DNA of 64,000 nt, from assembly GCA_001940825.1 (NCBI GenBank), contig MSGT01000061.1, positions 87,742 through 151,741 on the forward strand, in the 5' to 3' direction. Every line of letters starts with the position of its first letter. Positions within the stretch are counted from its first letter, which is position 1. The notes under the pieces are model-generated. The model did no database searches, was not told the origin of the DNA, and saw only the letters and a program-made list of their open reading frames with translations. Position numbers and translations under genes: made by a program. Origin of the DNA: Sphaerochaeta sp. Phil3. GTDB lineage: Bacteria; Spirochaetota; Spirochaetia; Sphaerochaetales; Sphaerochaetaceae. This document shows, one piece after another, positions 33,228-42,175 of this stretch.

Positions 33228-34067
33228 TCAATGTATGGCTGGTTCTATCGAGTATTTGAAAGAGGCAGAATCTTCAATGATGTTCACAAACTCTTTTTTG
33301 GAGAGGTCTCTTGTATCTGCTTTTTGAATTGCCATTCCCCACCATGGCTCGAAGCAGACATATTCACCTGCAAATGATTTACTCCATAATCCAATAACAG
33401 GGGCGTCTGTTTCTATAAGGTAGTCGACATCGTCTGTTTTCATAAGGTACGAATTGGTTTTTATTCCACTGAGTATAAACGTCTTGTATACCAACAGTAC
33501 TTCTTTTGATACATGAACGCTATCGATTTCTCCAAAGTTCTTTTTCCCTGCGACAAACCCGTTTTCTATTAACCATATTGTAGGTTTCTCCAAAGAACCA
33601 AAGCAGACATCTGCAATGCCGTTCTTTGCATAGAGCCCTGGATGGCCTCCAACATAAAACGGCATTGGTCTATCGCTTTTGTTTTCTACAGAATAAGTGA
33701 CGTTTATCCTTTTGTTCGCAACTTCGAAGGTCGCAGTGAACGAGAACTCAAATGGAAACTGTCTTAGAGTATTGGGAGTGGAATCGAACCTCAGAGAAAG
33801 TGAATTACTGGTTTTCGAGATAACATTCGATTGCATCCCACGGATGATTCCATGTTTCATATCGCAAAAATACTTTTTTCCGTCTATGAAATAAGGGGCG
33901 TGATCTATTACTGGGAATATTGCTATATCTTGACTTCCCCAGACATTTGGATTTACTTGGTACAGCAGTTCTCTTTTAGACCCCACATCGAATATACTCG
34001 TGAACACCGCTCCACAATCATCTACTTTGATTACTAGTTTGTCGTTTCCAATTGAGTGTATCATCAT
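33228..34067 (-). CDS. Aldose 1-epimerase (mutarotase)-like protein
   Basis: The ~280-residue protein has a galactose-mutarotase-like fold: FYVGGHPGLY supplies the catalytic His, and CFEPWWGMA near the end the conserved Glu-Pro. It would equilibrate the anomers of an aldose or act on a related sugar. It is the last gene of the ABC-importer operon, 20 bases after the ATPase gene. Two adjacent ATGs follow GGGAGA, so the exact start is uncertain by one residue. Confidence 0.82.
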   Translation of the reverse strand: MMIHSIGNDKLVIKVDDCGAVFTSIFDVGSKRELLYQVNPNVWGSQDIAIFPVIDHAPYFIDGKKYFCDMKHGIIRGMQSNVISKTSNSLSLRFDSTPNTLRQFPFEFSFTATFEVANKRINVTYSVENKSDRPMPFYVGGHPGLYAKNGIADVCFGSLEKPTIWLIENGFVAGKKNFGEIDSVHVSKEVLLVYKTFILSGIKTNSYLMKTDDVDYLIETDAPVIGLWSKSFAGEYVCFEPWWGMAIQKADTRDLSKKEFVNIIEDSASFKYSIEPAIH

Positions 34068-34087
34068 TTCTCCCAAAAGGTTGTTGG

Positions 34088-35197
34088 CTACTTTTCCAGA
34101 ATCTGTAGGTTGGTTGGATCAAAGTTCAAGAATGCCTTATCTCCGACTTGGTAGACTTTTTTCAATCTTGGATTGTAGTCTGTAATCTTCAATGTGCAAT
34201 CGTTGTATTTGACCTGGTAGTATTGATGTGACCCCATGAATGTAGAGACAATGACTTTGCATTCAAGGATTCCATCATCTGCAATGGTAGTGGATTCAGG
34301 TCTGAGTACCAACTCGCAATCGCATCCAGGTTTTGGACCATTGTTTGAAAGTATTTCTACATTGGTTCCATTTAAGCTTACTTTGACAACAAATCCATAT
34401 TTTTTTGGGTCCGTAACCTTGTATACTTCAAGTACCTTTGCAGGAAGAAAATTCGCTTCACCAATGAAGTCTGCTACGAAATGGTTTGCAGGATGATAGT
34501 ATACCATCTGAGGCGTATCCATTTGCATGATGTGACCTTTGTCCATGATGATGATTCTGTCTGAAATCGCCATTGCCTCGCTTTGGTCGTGGGTTACATA
34601 TACCGCAGTGATTCCAACCTCCTGTTGGATTCTTCTAATTTCAGTTCGCATCGACACTCTCAACTTTGCATCAAGGTTTGAAAGTGGTTCGTCGAACAAC
34701 AACACAGCAGGTTCAATGACAAGCGCTCTTGCCAAAGCAACTCGTTGTTGCTGTCCTCCAGAAAGCTGGTTGGTCATTCTATCCTCTGTTCCCTCCAGAC
34801 CGACCAGTTTCAGTATTCCAAGGACTTTTCTTCTTATTTCATCTTTTGGAAGTTTTCTGAGTTTGAGACCATAGGCTACGTTGTCGAACACGTTGTAGTG
34901 GGGTAGCAATGCATAGCTCTGGAACACCATTGCTGTATCACGTTTGTTCGGAGTCAGCGCATTTATGGCTTGGTCTCCAAAGTATATTTCGCCTGCATCA
35001 GGGCTTTCGAATCCTGCAATCATCCTTAGTGTTGTTGTTTTCCCGCAGCCGGAAGGTCCTAAGAGTGTTATGAATTCTCCAGGCTTGATTACGAAATCAA
35101 CGTCATCTACTGCATTGAAATTTCTCTTTGTCTTTGGATTCGTATAAACTTTTGTAATATGTTCGAGTTTGACTGGCATTTGTTTCTTTTGGTTCAT
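34088..35197 (-). CDS. ABC importer ATPase (Fbp/Pot/Afu type)
   Basis: The 369-residue ATPase has Walker A GPSGCGKTTT, Q-loop FQSYALLPHYNVFDN, signature LSGGQQQR and Walker B LLFDEPLSNLDAKLR, with a C-terminal TOBE-type regulatory domain (residues ~245-369). It energises the fused permease encoded just upstream. It belongs to a five-gene operon: phosphopentomutase-like, binding protein, permease, ATPase, mutarotase. Confidence 0.9.
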   Translation of the reverse strand: MNQKKQMPVKLEHITKVYTNPKTKRNFNAVDDVDFVIKPGEFITLLGPSGCGKTTTLRMIAGFESPDAGEIYFGDQAINALTPNKRDTAMVFQSYALLPHYNVFDNVAYGLKLRKLPKDEIRRKVLGILKLVGLEGTEDRMTNQLSGGQQQRVALARALVIEPAVLLFDEPLSNLDAKLRVSMRTEIRRIQQEVGITAVYVTHDQSEAMAISDRIIIMDKGHIMQMDTPQMVYYHPANHFVADFIGEANFLPAKVLEVYKVTDPKKYGFVVKVSLNGTNVEILSNNGPKPGCDCELVLRPESTTIADDGILECKVIVSTFMGSHQYYQVKYNDCTLKITDYNPRLKKVYQVGDKAFLNFDPTNLQILEK

Positions 35198-35218
35198 GAT
35201 TGAATTCCTTTTTGTTTT

Positions 35219-36943
35219 CTATATCTCTGTTTTTTTGATGGTTAGTTTCTTCGTCATTAAATCCAGTATTCCAATGGAGGCATATCCAAGGAGAATTAGA
35301 ACTGTAGCATAAACACATGCAACACCAAAGTTTCCGTTGTCTGCATAGGCATTTATTCTTACAGTTATAAATGGAATCCTTGGTGTTACGAGAAGAATTA
35401 CAGCCGATATTGATGTGATGCTTCTCACGAAGGAGGTGATTAGACCGCTGAAGAAACTATCCTTGATTAGGGGCAATGTGACAGAACTGAATACTTTTGC
35501 TGTGTTTGCGCCCATGTCATAGGCTGATTCCTCTATGGATTTGTCAATTTGGTTCAGAGCCGATATTCCGCTTCGAACACCAACGGGAAGGCTCCTTACG
35601 ACAAACACAATTATGAGTATTGCACTCGATCCATATATGCCAGCTAGAAATCCTGAGTGGAATACTCCTGTCACGAATCCACGTATGTATGCTACTCCAA
35701 GGACGGTTCCTGGCACTGCCATTGCCAGCATTGACACGAATTCAATGGCCTTTCTTCCAACAAAGCGTTTTTTTACAACGATGTATGCAATGAGCATAGC
35801 GAAAAGCGATGTGAGGCAGGCCGATATGAAAGCTAGTCCAAATGAGACTCCAAAGGCCTTGAAACCTTCGCCTGAACCCGAGAAGAGATATTTCCACCAT
35901 TTTAGAGTTGGATGGTAGTTTCTTCCCCAAACTGTCATGATGGACCCATAGAATACACACAGGTACATTATAACCACGAAGCTTCCTATTACGCCTGCAA
36001 CGATTTTCAACGGTACTGTAACGGACTTGTCTTCTATAAGGATCCTTGCACGCGAAGCCTTTCCTGTGAGGGTCGCTACGCTACGTGCTTCAAGGACATA
36101 TTTTTGGATTAGGAAGAATACTGTTGTTATCATGAGCAGGTACACTGCCATTGCGGCTGCATTGCCAGCTGATCCCGTTGACCATCCTCCCGTGTACTGC
36201 AGATAGATGGACGTCGCCAAAGTGTCAATGTTCCCTCCTATAAGCATTGGGTTGGCAAAGTCTGCGCAGCTCTCAAGAAAGCACACAAGGAATGCATTGC
36301 CAATTCCTGGAAGAAGAAGGGGAAGTGTTACAGTGAAGAACTCTCTGGGTCTAGAAGCACCCATGTTTCTAACCGCTTCCTCGAGCGATGGATCTATATT
36401 TTTAAGAAGTCCTTTTAGCATCAGGTAGACAGTTGGAAAATAGGTCAATGTCTGGACGAGGATTATTCCTGGATAGCCTTTTATGTTAGAAGAAAGCATG
36501 CCGAATATGCCTCTAGTTACAAGACCTGCATTTCCAAATAGGAAAAGTGCTGAGAGTGCAAGGACGAAAGGAGGCGAGACTATAGGCAAAGTGGCTACTA
36601 TGTTGAATATGGCCTTTAAAAAACCTGACTTGAGGTCTATGTAGGCATCGACGTATGCAAATATGAATCCTACTACAGTCGCAAGGAGACTTGAGATAAC
36701 TCCAATGGTTAATGTATTCGCTAGAGCGGATTTGAAGGTGCTCATTTTGAAGACATTCACGTAGTTGGCAAGAAATCCTTCTCCAGGTTCTACCTCGAAG
36801 CTTTCTCCAATGAGCATTATTAAGGGGTATATTACGAACAGAATGAGAAGTACTGATATCCCTGTGATTATAATCATTAGAATTGGATCGGAAAGAAGTT
36901 TTTTCCTGTCCAACTCCTTTCCTTGTTTGGTGTTGCTTTTCAT
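35219..36943 (-). CDS. ABC importer permease, two fused transmembrane domains (FbpB-like)
   Basis: The 574-residue permease contains two binding-protein-dependent transport domains, each with an EAA-type loop: SLEEAVRNMGASRPREFFTVTLPLLLPG and SIEESAYDMGANTAKVFSSVTLPLIKDS. This fused form is typical of FbpB/AfuB transporters for ferric iron or phosphorylated sugars. The ATG at 36943 is chosen over an upstream extension that runs through the palindrome at 36964-36992. Confidence 0.88.
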   Translation of the reverse strand: MKSNTKQGKELDRKKLLSDPILMIIITGISVLLILFVIYPLIMLIGESFEVEPGEGFLANYVNVFKMSTFKSALANTLTIGVISSLLATVVGFIFAYVDAYIDLKSGFLKAIFNIVATLPIVSPPFVLALSALFLFGNAGLVTRGIFGMLSSNIKGYPGIILVQTLTYFPTVYLMLKGLLKNIDPSLEEAVRNMGASRPREFFTVTLPLLLPGIGNAFLVCFLESCADFANPMLIGGNIDTLATSIYLQYTGGWSTGSAGNAAAMAVYLLMITTVFFLIQKYVLEARSVATLTGKASRARILIEDKSVTVPLKIVAGVIGSFVVIMYLCVFYGSIMTVWGRNYHPTLKWWKYLFSGSGEGFKAFGVSFGLAFISACLTSLFAMLIAYIVVKKRFVGRKAIEFVSMLAMAVPGTVLGVAYIRGFVTGVFHSGFLAGIYGSSAILIIVFVVRSLPVGVRSGISALNQIDKSIEESAYDMGANTAKVFSSVTLPLIKDSFFSGLITSFVRSITSISAVILLVTPRIPFITVRINAYADNGNFGVACVYATVLILLGYASIGILDLMTKKLTIKKTEI

Positions 36944-36963
36944 AGTTGTTTTTCCATGATATA

Positions 36964-36992
36964 GGGACTGTCGCCAATTTGGCGACAGTCCC
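36964..36992. other. Perfect 13-bp palindromic hairpin inside the ABC operon
   Basis: GGGACTGTCGCCA and its exact complement enclose a 3-base loop, between the binding-protein and permease genes, with no T tract after it. Such intercistronic hairpins often protect the upstream mRNA so that binding protein is made in excess. It also resembles REP-type palindromes. Confidence 0.65.
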
Positions 36993-37011
36993 TGAATTCG
37001 TCCTTTCAATT

Positions 37012-38139
37012 CTATTCAGTCTTGAGCTTGTTCGAAGATCCACCAATTGCTTCAAGGAACCACCCTACATATTTGGAAGTGTTGGTTCTTGAATCGTTTG
37101 TGTCATAATTGAACAGCGGGATGCTTGTGATTCCAAGAGCCGCCGCTTCTGGAACTTCGTATGCATTGCCGTTTTCATCCTTGATGCATGGCGTAGCATA
37201 ACATCCGCCATCTTTGAAATGTGATACGAAATCTGTGGTTGTGAGATATGCTATGAATTCCTTTGCAACCTCTGGATGTGCACAATTGGCAAATACTCCC
37301 GCAGAACAAATTTCGTAGCCAGTCGTCTCCGGTATGATTACTATCCTGGCATCTTCAACTCCGTATGCTACATATTGCTCTACAACATTTTGCATATAGC
37401 TTATTCCAACTACAACTTCTCCAGAAGCAAGGTAATTGGCAGGTTTTCCGCCAGACTTTGTGTACTCTTTAATGTTGCTGTCCAATGCTGCGAAATATGC
37501 TTTAAAGCATTCTTCCTGAGTATTGAGGGTGAGTCCAAGTTTTTCTCCGACTGTTTGCCTGAAAGCTTCTGTGTAGCAGAGCTGAGCTATCACGTTTACC
37601 ATTTGTTTTCCTGTTCCTGCAGTGTTTGGATTGCAGGCGGTTACAAGATTTTCAAATCTTGAGTCAAGCAGATCTACCCATCCTTTTGGAGCTTCTATCC
37701 CACGTAGGTTGAGTTCGTTTTCACTGTAGAAAATTCCAAGGACGTTCTTGTAAATTCCATACCAGTACCCGTCTTTGTCATAGAAACTATCTGACACATA
37801 TCTGCTCTGAAGCTGTTCATCTCCAATCTGCATCAAAAGACCAGCATCGGCCATTTCATTGTAAATGTCATTTGTTCCGCCAAAGAACACATCTCCGCTG
37901 GGTTTTCCGCCAGCTTTGACCTCTTCGCTTATCTTAGTTTGAACCTCTCCTGCAGAAAGGCGCTGATAAACGACATTATAGCCAGTGAGCTTTTTGAAGG
38001 CTTCGACTGTGACCTTTACATGCGCTTCTTCAGTTGAACCATAGACAATGAGATCCGGTTCACTGTTTCCTTGTGCGAATGCTGTTCCTGCAACGGCAAG
38101 AAGAAGCATTGTTACGAGAAAGATTTTTGCTTTCTTCAT
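37012..38139 (-). CDS. Extracellular solute-binding protein (family 1, Fbp/Afu type)
   Basis: A signal peptide (MKKAKIFLVTMLLLAVAGTAFA) precedes a ~353-residue periplasmic binding protein with LIVYGSTEEAHVKVTVEAFKKLTGYNV and GDVFFGGTNDIYNEM. This cluster binds ferric iron, 2-aminoethylphosphonate or hexose phosphates (AfuA). I do not see the paired tyrosines of ferric-iron binding proteins, and the neighbours are sugar-phosphate enzymes, so a phosphorylated sugar is favoured by context. GGAGG precedes ATG 38139. Confidence 0.85.
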   Translation of the reverse strand: MKKAKIFLVTMLLLAVAGTAFAQGNSEPDLIVYGSTEEAHVKVTVEAFKKLTGYNVVYQRLSAGEVQTKISEEVKAGGKPSGDVFFGGTNDIYNEMADAGLLMQIGDEQLQSRYVSDSFYDKDGYWYGIYKNVLGIFYSENELNLRGIEAPKGWVDLLDSRFENLVTACNPNTAGTGKQMVNVIAQLCYTEAFRQTVGEKLGLTLNTQEECFKAYFAALDSNIKEYTKSGGKPANYLASGEVVVGISYMQNVVEQYVAYGVEDARIVIIPETTGYEICSAGVFANCAHPEVAKEFIAYLTTTDFVSHFKDGGCYATPCIKDENGNAYEVPEAAALGITSIPLFNYDTNDSRTNTSKYVGWFLEAIGGSSNKLKTE

Positions 38140-38157
38140 TTTTTCCTCCATTTTTTA

Positions 38158-39354
38158 TTAAAAAGAAACGATTTCCGTTCCATTTTCAATTCGTGTTCCA
38201 TGGAAAACTGCTATGGTTTGTCCCACATCTGACATTGTTTCCCTAAGGCCATAGTATTTCCCCTCCAAACCTGCTTTCTGTATTAGAATTGGAACGTTCT
38301 CCCTTGTATGCAAACTGTGACCACTATAAGGGTCGTTGCCATGGTCTGCCATTACTATAAGGAGATCGTCATCTCCAAGGTTGCTCATTATTGTTCCCAG
38401 TCTTCTATCAGTTATGCCAAGTACTCGCGAGTATTCGCAAGGATTGCATTGATGACCCGCCAAGTCGGTTTCCTGGACATTTAGGAAAAAGAACGCATCC
38501 TCTTTAGTCTTGGTAAAGTCATCTATTAGTTTGTCGAGGAGCGTTTCTGTGTCAACCCCGTAGAAATTTGTTCCGTATTCGTTCGCAACTATATCCGCAG
38601 CTTTCCCATATAGATACGAGTGGATTCCTTTTTGATGCAGTGCGTGTGGAACCTGTACAGTAGTGTCGACTCCGTATCCAATATGCTGTACAAGATACCC
38701 CTTTGCATATACTCCAGTCTCCGGGGTGTCTAGTCCAATGAATTTGCCAGACGTAATGCATGAATCCAAGACTTGTTTCAATTCTACGTCTTCACCTCCA
38801 AGTGCTATTATTCTTGAGACTTGGAAATGCTTTCGTACAATATGTCCAACATCCTTTACGGTTTTGAAGTCTGTATATTTGAATGACCCTGAGACATTTA
38901 TAACTTGTCCCGGATCTGTCTCCATGTTGTCTCCGATGAATATACAATCATTGACTATAAGCGCTTGATTTCCTTCCATGCAGAACCTTGCTGTTCTGTA
39001 TCCATTTGATTTCAAATCCTTCTCTGTTTCATCTATTCCTTCACTGAATGCCTGCAACACAGGTTTCAATGGCTTTGTTCCTACTATTTCCTGATGTCCT
39101 TGGAAAGTGTCTGCCCCATAGTGCATAAGCCTGCTTTTCGAATACACAGCTTTGGGATTTCTCTTCATGATATCCGTTTCCATTCCAATTGCGTTCATAA
39201 GTCCAAGTCTTTCAAGGTTTGGAAGTTTTAGATGTTCCCTTTCAATAAGGTGCCAAGCTGTGTTGGATCCAATATCACTTGGTCTTACCTGAGGAACATC
39301 ATCCATTGCTCCAACTCCAAAACTATCAATAACAATCAAAACGCTCTTGCTCAT
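38158..39354 (-). CDS. Phosphopentomutase-like metalloenzyme (DeoB/YhfW type)
   Basis: This 398-residue alkaline-phosphatase-superfamily protein has IVIDSFGVGAMDD, QETDLAGHQ and MADHGNDP as dimetal ligands. Classical DeoB, which interconverts pentose 1- and 5-phosphates, has DTxTGHWE around its phospho-threonine; here the segment is DTFQGHQEIVGT, closer to the uncharacterised YhfW group. The second Thr is thus replaced by Gln, and mutase activity is uncertain. It is the first gene of the importer operon, divergent from the LacI gene, with a TATAAT box at about 39386-39391 on the minus strand. Confidence 0.8.
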   Translation of the reverse strand: MSKSVLIVIDSFGVGAMDDVPQVRPSDIGSNTAWHLIEREHLKLPNLERLGLMNAIGMETDIMKRNPKAVYSKSRLMHYGADTFQGHQEIVGTKPLKPVLQAFSEGIDETEKDLKSNGYRTARFCMEGNQALIVNDCIFIGDNMETDPGQVINVSGSFKYTDFKTVKDVGHIVRKHFQVSRIIALGGEDVELKQVLDSCITSGKFIGLDTPETGVYAKGYLVQHIGYGVDTTVQVPHALHQKGIHSYLYGKAADIVANEYGTNFYGVDTETLLDKLIDDFTKTKEDAFFFLNVQETDLAGHQCNPCEYSRVLGITDRRLGTIMSNLGDDDLLIVMADHGNDPYSGHSLHTRENVPILIQKAGLEGKYYGLRETMSDVGQTIAVFHGTRIENGTEIVSF

Positions 39355-39414
39355 AATCTAGTAGACTCCACAACAACTGAAAAAATTATAGGTTCGCAAA
39401 AAAAATGAAGTAAA

Positions 39415-39457
39415 GGAAATTTTTTTGCTTTCTGACTAAAAAAAGAGAAAAATTTCC
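39415..39457. promoter_or_regulatory. Inverted repeat in the divergent lacI / importer promoter region
   Basis: GGAAATTTTT (39415-39424) and AAAAATTTCC (39448-39457) are perfect inverted copies in the gap between the two divergent transcripts. They are candidate half-sites for the LacI-type regulator, although the 23-base spacing is wide. Confidence 0.4.
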
Positions 39458-39494
39458 AATTTTTGTTTTCGTTATTTCCTTTGTTTTCTCTTTG

Positions 39495-39503
39495 TGATAT
39501 CAT
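39495..39503 (+). promoter_or_regulatory. Extended -10 of the lacI gene
   Basis: TGA followed by TATCAT ends 8 bases before ATG 39512. There is no Shine-Dalgarno sequence in front of that ATG, so a leaderless or near-leaderless transcript is likely. Confidence 0.45.
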
Positions 39504-39511
39504 CTAAACAA

Positions 39512-40582
39512 ATGGGTGAAGGTATGGGTGAAAACAAAACTACGATAAGTGATATTGCAAAGGTTGTGAATATGGCCCCTAGCACTGTCTACAAGGCTTT
39601 GAGTGGAAACAAGGGTGTAAGTGAGCCCAATAGACATAGAATTCTACAGGTGTCTGAGGAATTGGGTTACATAAGCAAGACTTCCAAAAGCAACAGTTTG
39701 TCAAAGATTGTGGCTGTTGTTCTGCCTGATCCATCCGTTCTGGACTTTGAGTTCTACGAATTCATTTGGAAAGGTGTTCGAAAACGTGCTAGAGAACTCT
39801 CTTCAGTTGGTTTGGAAATCAAAGAGTACATGTTCAATGGATCTATTGACGACCAACTTAAAATTCTTTGGAGAATCGTTGACGAATCCAGATGCAAATC
39901 GGCTGAGAAGCGAATCGACGGCCTTGTGACTTTGATTTGGAATGAAAACCCTTTCCTTGGTGTCCTTGATGAGTGCTGTAAAAGCGGTATTCCAGTGTTT
40001 ACTGTGTTTTCTGATGCTCCTTCTTCCCAAAGGATTGCATCTGTTCGAGCTAATTCATATCAGACAGGAAGACTTGCTGCTGAGTATTTGGGTTCGACTA
40101 TTCCAAATGACGGTAGCGTAATAATAACAGGTACGAGACGAAATGCTTTTTCGCATGAGAAGGTTGTTCGCGGTTTCATTGATCAAATGGCCGTTACTAA
40201 TCCAGACATTCAAGTAATCGAGCTATATGAAAATAAAAATGGGTCAATGAATCATATACAAGTAGTTAAGAACATGATAGAAAGCGTTCCAGATGTGCGA
40301 GGCATTTATGCAAACAACGCTAGGACTACTAGCCTCATTGGAAAACTTCTTCTTCATAGTCCTCATAAAGACTCTCTCAAAATTATTGGGAGTGAAGTCT
40401 CGGAAGAATCTGTATTCTACTTGAATCACGGAGTGGTGAATGCCCTGATAGATGAGAAGCCTAGTAGCCAAGGATATCAAAGTATCTCTCTAGCCTATGA
40501 TTTTCTTTGCATGGGTCTTCCTGTTAAACAGACGAACTACGTATCATTGAATCTTGTTCTTCAGAACAATGTTCCAGAATAA
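39512..40582 (+). CDS. LacI-family regulator
   Basis: The ~356-residue regulator has an N-terminal HTH (TTISDIAKVVNMAPSTVYKALSGNKGVSEPNRHRI) and a periplasmic-binding-protein-like effector domain (VAVVLPDPS; GIPVFTVFSDAP; GRLAAEYLGS). The effector is probably a sugar. It is divergent from the phosphopentomutase/importer operon and likely represses it. The start is ambiguous: ATG 39512 fits a leaderless promoter, while ATG 39524 gives the more usual N-terminus. Confidence 0.88.
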   Translation: MGEGMGENKTTISDIAKVVNMAPSTVYKALSGNKGVSEPNRHRILQVSEELGYISKTSKSNSLSKIVAVVLPDPSVLDFEFYEFIWKGVRKRARELSSVGLEIKEYMFNGSIDDQLKILWRIVDESRCKSAEKRIDGLVTLIWNENPFLGVLDECCKSGIPVFTVFSDAPSSQRIASVRANSYQTGRLAAEYLGSTIPNDGSVIITGTRRNAFSHEKVVRGFIDQMAVTNPDIQVIELYENKNGSMNHIQVVKNMIESVPDVRGIYANNARTTSLIGKLLLHSPHKDSLKIIGSEVSEESVFYLNHGVVNALIDEKPSSQGYQSISLAYDFLCMGLPVKQTNYVSLNLVLQNNVPE

Positions 40583-40640
40583 ATGTTGTTCAAATTTTAC
40601 TTTTTCCACAAGTATGATTATATTAGTGGTGCTTTGAAAA

Positions 40641-40657
40641 GGAGCTTTAAGAGCTCC
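40641..40657 (+). other. Hairpin in the leader of the small basic protein
   Basis: GGAGCT and AGCTCC form a perfect 6-bp stem with a TTAAG loop, five bases before the AGGAGG site of the gene at 40673. It could tune translation. Confidence 0.45.
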
Positions 40658-40672
40658 ATTTAGGAGGACGAT

Positions 40673-40837
40673 ATGTCTAAGCATCATGAAGAAGAAACTA
40701 CACATGCTGCACAGACCAGTGAGCCTATTCAGCACAAGATGAACAAGAAGGAAAGAGAAAGAGAGCAGGAGCTTGAGCGTGAGGCGAAGGCGAAATTGAA
40801 CGCTAAGAACCATCACAAAAAGCACGGCAACTGCTAG
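40673..40837 (+). CDS. Small charged hypothetical protein
   Basis: This 54-residue protein is extremely hydrophilic, with His clusters at both ends (MSKHHEEETTHAAQ; NAKNHHKKHGNC) and a central Lys/Glu/Arg helix (NKKEREREQELEREAKAKL) likely to be a single charged coiled coil. A strong AGGAGG site lies 6 bases before the ATG. No family is recognised. The His-rich ends and final Cys might bind metal. It stands alone between the LacI and MtnA genes. Confidence 0.6.
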   Translation: MSKHHEEETTHAAQTSEPIQHKMNKKEREREQELEREAKAKLNAKNHHKKHGNC

Positions 40838-41025
40838 ATTTTTGTCATTGACTCCGTATTGGGTGTTGGTGCACGCAGACAGTATCGGCAGTACTATCTT
40901 TCGTTCCCGCCTTGAATTTGGAGTCGGTGTTTGCGTTTTCGTTTCATCAAATTCGCAGTAAATGGAAAATACTGCTAAAAGAATGAAACCTGAACGTTGA
41001 GATAAATGGCATGTCCAAACAAGGA

Positions 41026-42120
41026 TTAAATCCTGTCTTTGTATGAATATTCGCCGCTTCCACCTAGTGCGAAGTATGAGGCGAGGTCGTATGGAGACAG
41101 GATTCCTTTTTCTGTGACGATGCCTGATATCAGGTGCGGAGGAGTCATGTCGAATGCGGGATAGTAGCCTTTGATTGGGGTCTCTGCGATATCGGTCTTG
41201 AGGACCGTGCGGATTCCCATTGCTTCCAGGGAGAAGCGTGGGTCGCGCATTTCTATTGTGACCGTGTCGTGCGTGGGATGGCCTGCATCGGGTGTGCCTG
41301 AGACGAATACGGGGATGCCAAAGTGCTTGGCGCATATTGCAATCTGGCTGGTGCCTACTTTGTTGAATACGTAGCCGTCCATGGTGATGGCGTCGGCGGC
41401 GCAGGTGAAGACGTCCACTTTTTCGTGTTCCATCACGAAGGCCGGCATGTTGTCCGTTATCACAGTGGTGTCGAAACCCATTTTGTGGCAGACTGTGGCG
41501 GTGAGTCTGGCGCCTTGGAAGTAAGGTCGGGTCTCTGGGCAGAACAGTCGTATGTCGTTGCCGCGTCTTTTGCATTCGCGCAGCATCATTCCAACGATCG
41601 TCTCTGCAAAGCATTGTGTCATGACTGTTCCGTTCTTTGGGAACATATCCACAAGGTATTTGGCGGCTGCGGCTATCTTTGAGTACCTCATGTTGTTTGC
41701 TCGGACAGTGAAATCCCGTATGGCGAGGTCTGCGCGCGAACCTTCCTCTATGGCTTTCGTTGCAACCTCAACGCAGCTTCGTGTGAGTTGGGCCATGCGT
41801 TTTCTTGTCGTGGGGCGTGCATTGGAGATGCAGTTTGAGGCTTCTTCTAAATGAACTATCTGCGATTTCCTGTCCATGTTCCTGCATTCCCAAGCGGCAA
41901 GCGCCATCCCCATTGGTGCTGCGGTGTATGGTCCTGCGCTCTGAGTGACCATATCCCTTATCGCCTGCATGACTTCGACGTGGGAGTTGCAGACTACGAA
42001 ATGTGTCTTTGCAGGGTAGACTCTGCGGTCAAGAATGCGTACCTGTCCGTCCTCATACCATGCGATGTTTTCATATTGGAGCATGAACGCCAGGTCCTTG
42101 TCCTCTCGTGCCTCGTACAT
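41026..42120 (-). CDS. mtnA: S-methyl-5-thioribose-1-phosphate isomerase (MtnA)
   Basis: The 364-residue protein is of the eIF2B-alpha/MtnA family. It has ENIAWYEDGQVRILDRRVYP at the N-terminus, TVMTQCFAETI with the probable catalytic Cys, PETRPYFQGARLTA, and AADAITMDGYVFNKVGT with the catalytic Asp. It isomerises methylthioribose-1-P (or 5-deoxyribose-1-P) to the ribulose form. Divergent from the aldolase gene that would use its product. AGGAG precedes the ATG. A ribose-1,5-bisphosphate isomerase role is possible but not supported by neighbours. Confidence 0.88.
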   Translation of the reverse strand: MYEAREDKDLAFMLQYENIAWYEDGQVRILDRRVYPAKTHFVVCNSHVEVMQAIRDMVTQSAGPYTAAPMGMALAAWECRNMDRKSQIVHLEEASNCISNARPTTRKRMAQLTRSCVEVATKAIEEGSRADLAIRDFTVRANNMRYSKIAAAAKYLVDMFPKNGTVMTQCFAETIVGMMLRECKRRGNDIRLFCPETRPYFQGARLTATVCHKMGFDTTVITDNMPAFVMEHEKVDVFTCAADAITMDGYVFNKVGTSQIAICAKHFGIPVFVSGTPDAGHPTHDTVTIEMRDPRFSLEAMGIRTVLKTDIAETPIKGYYPAFDMTPPHLISGIVTEKGILSPYDLASYFALGGSGEYSYKDRI

Positions 42121-42159
42121 GAACTAAACTCTCCTAACTAACCTCTTGTGTCCATTATA

Positions 42160-42168
42160 TGCTATACT
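42160..42168 (+). promoter_or_regulatory. Extended -10 of the aldolase gene
   Basis: TGC followed by TATACT ends 7 bases before ATG 42176. No Shine-Dalgarno sequence is visible, so the transcript probably begins at the start codon. Confidence 0.5.
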
Positions 42169-42175
42169 GGCTGAC

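Noticed and set aside
40544-41614. Long minus-strand frame of 356 codons
   Set aside because: It runs antisense to and through mtnA sequence in another frame, is Arg/His-rich, and has no ribosome-binding site or family resemblance.
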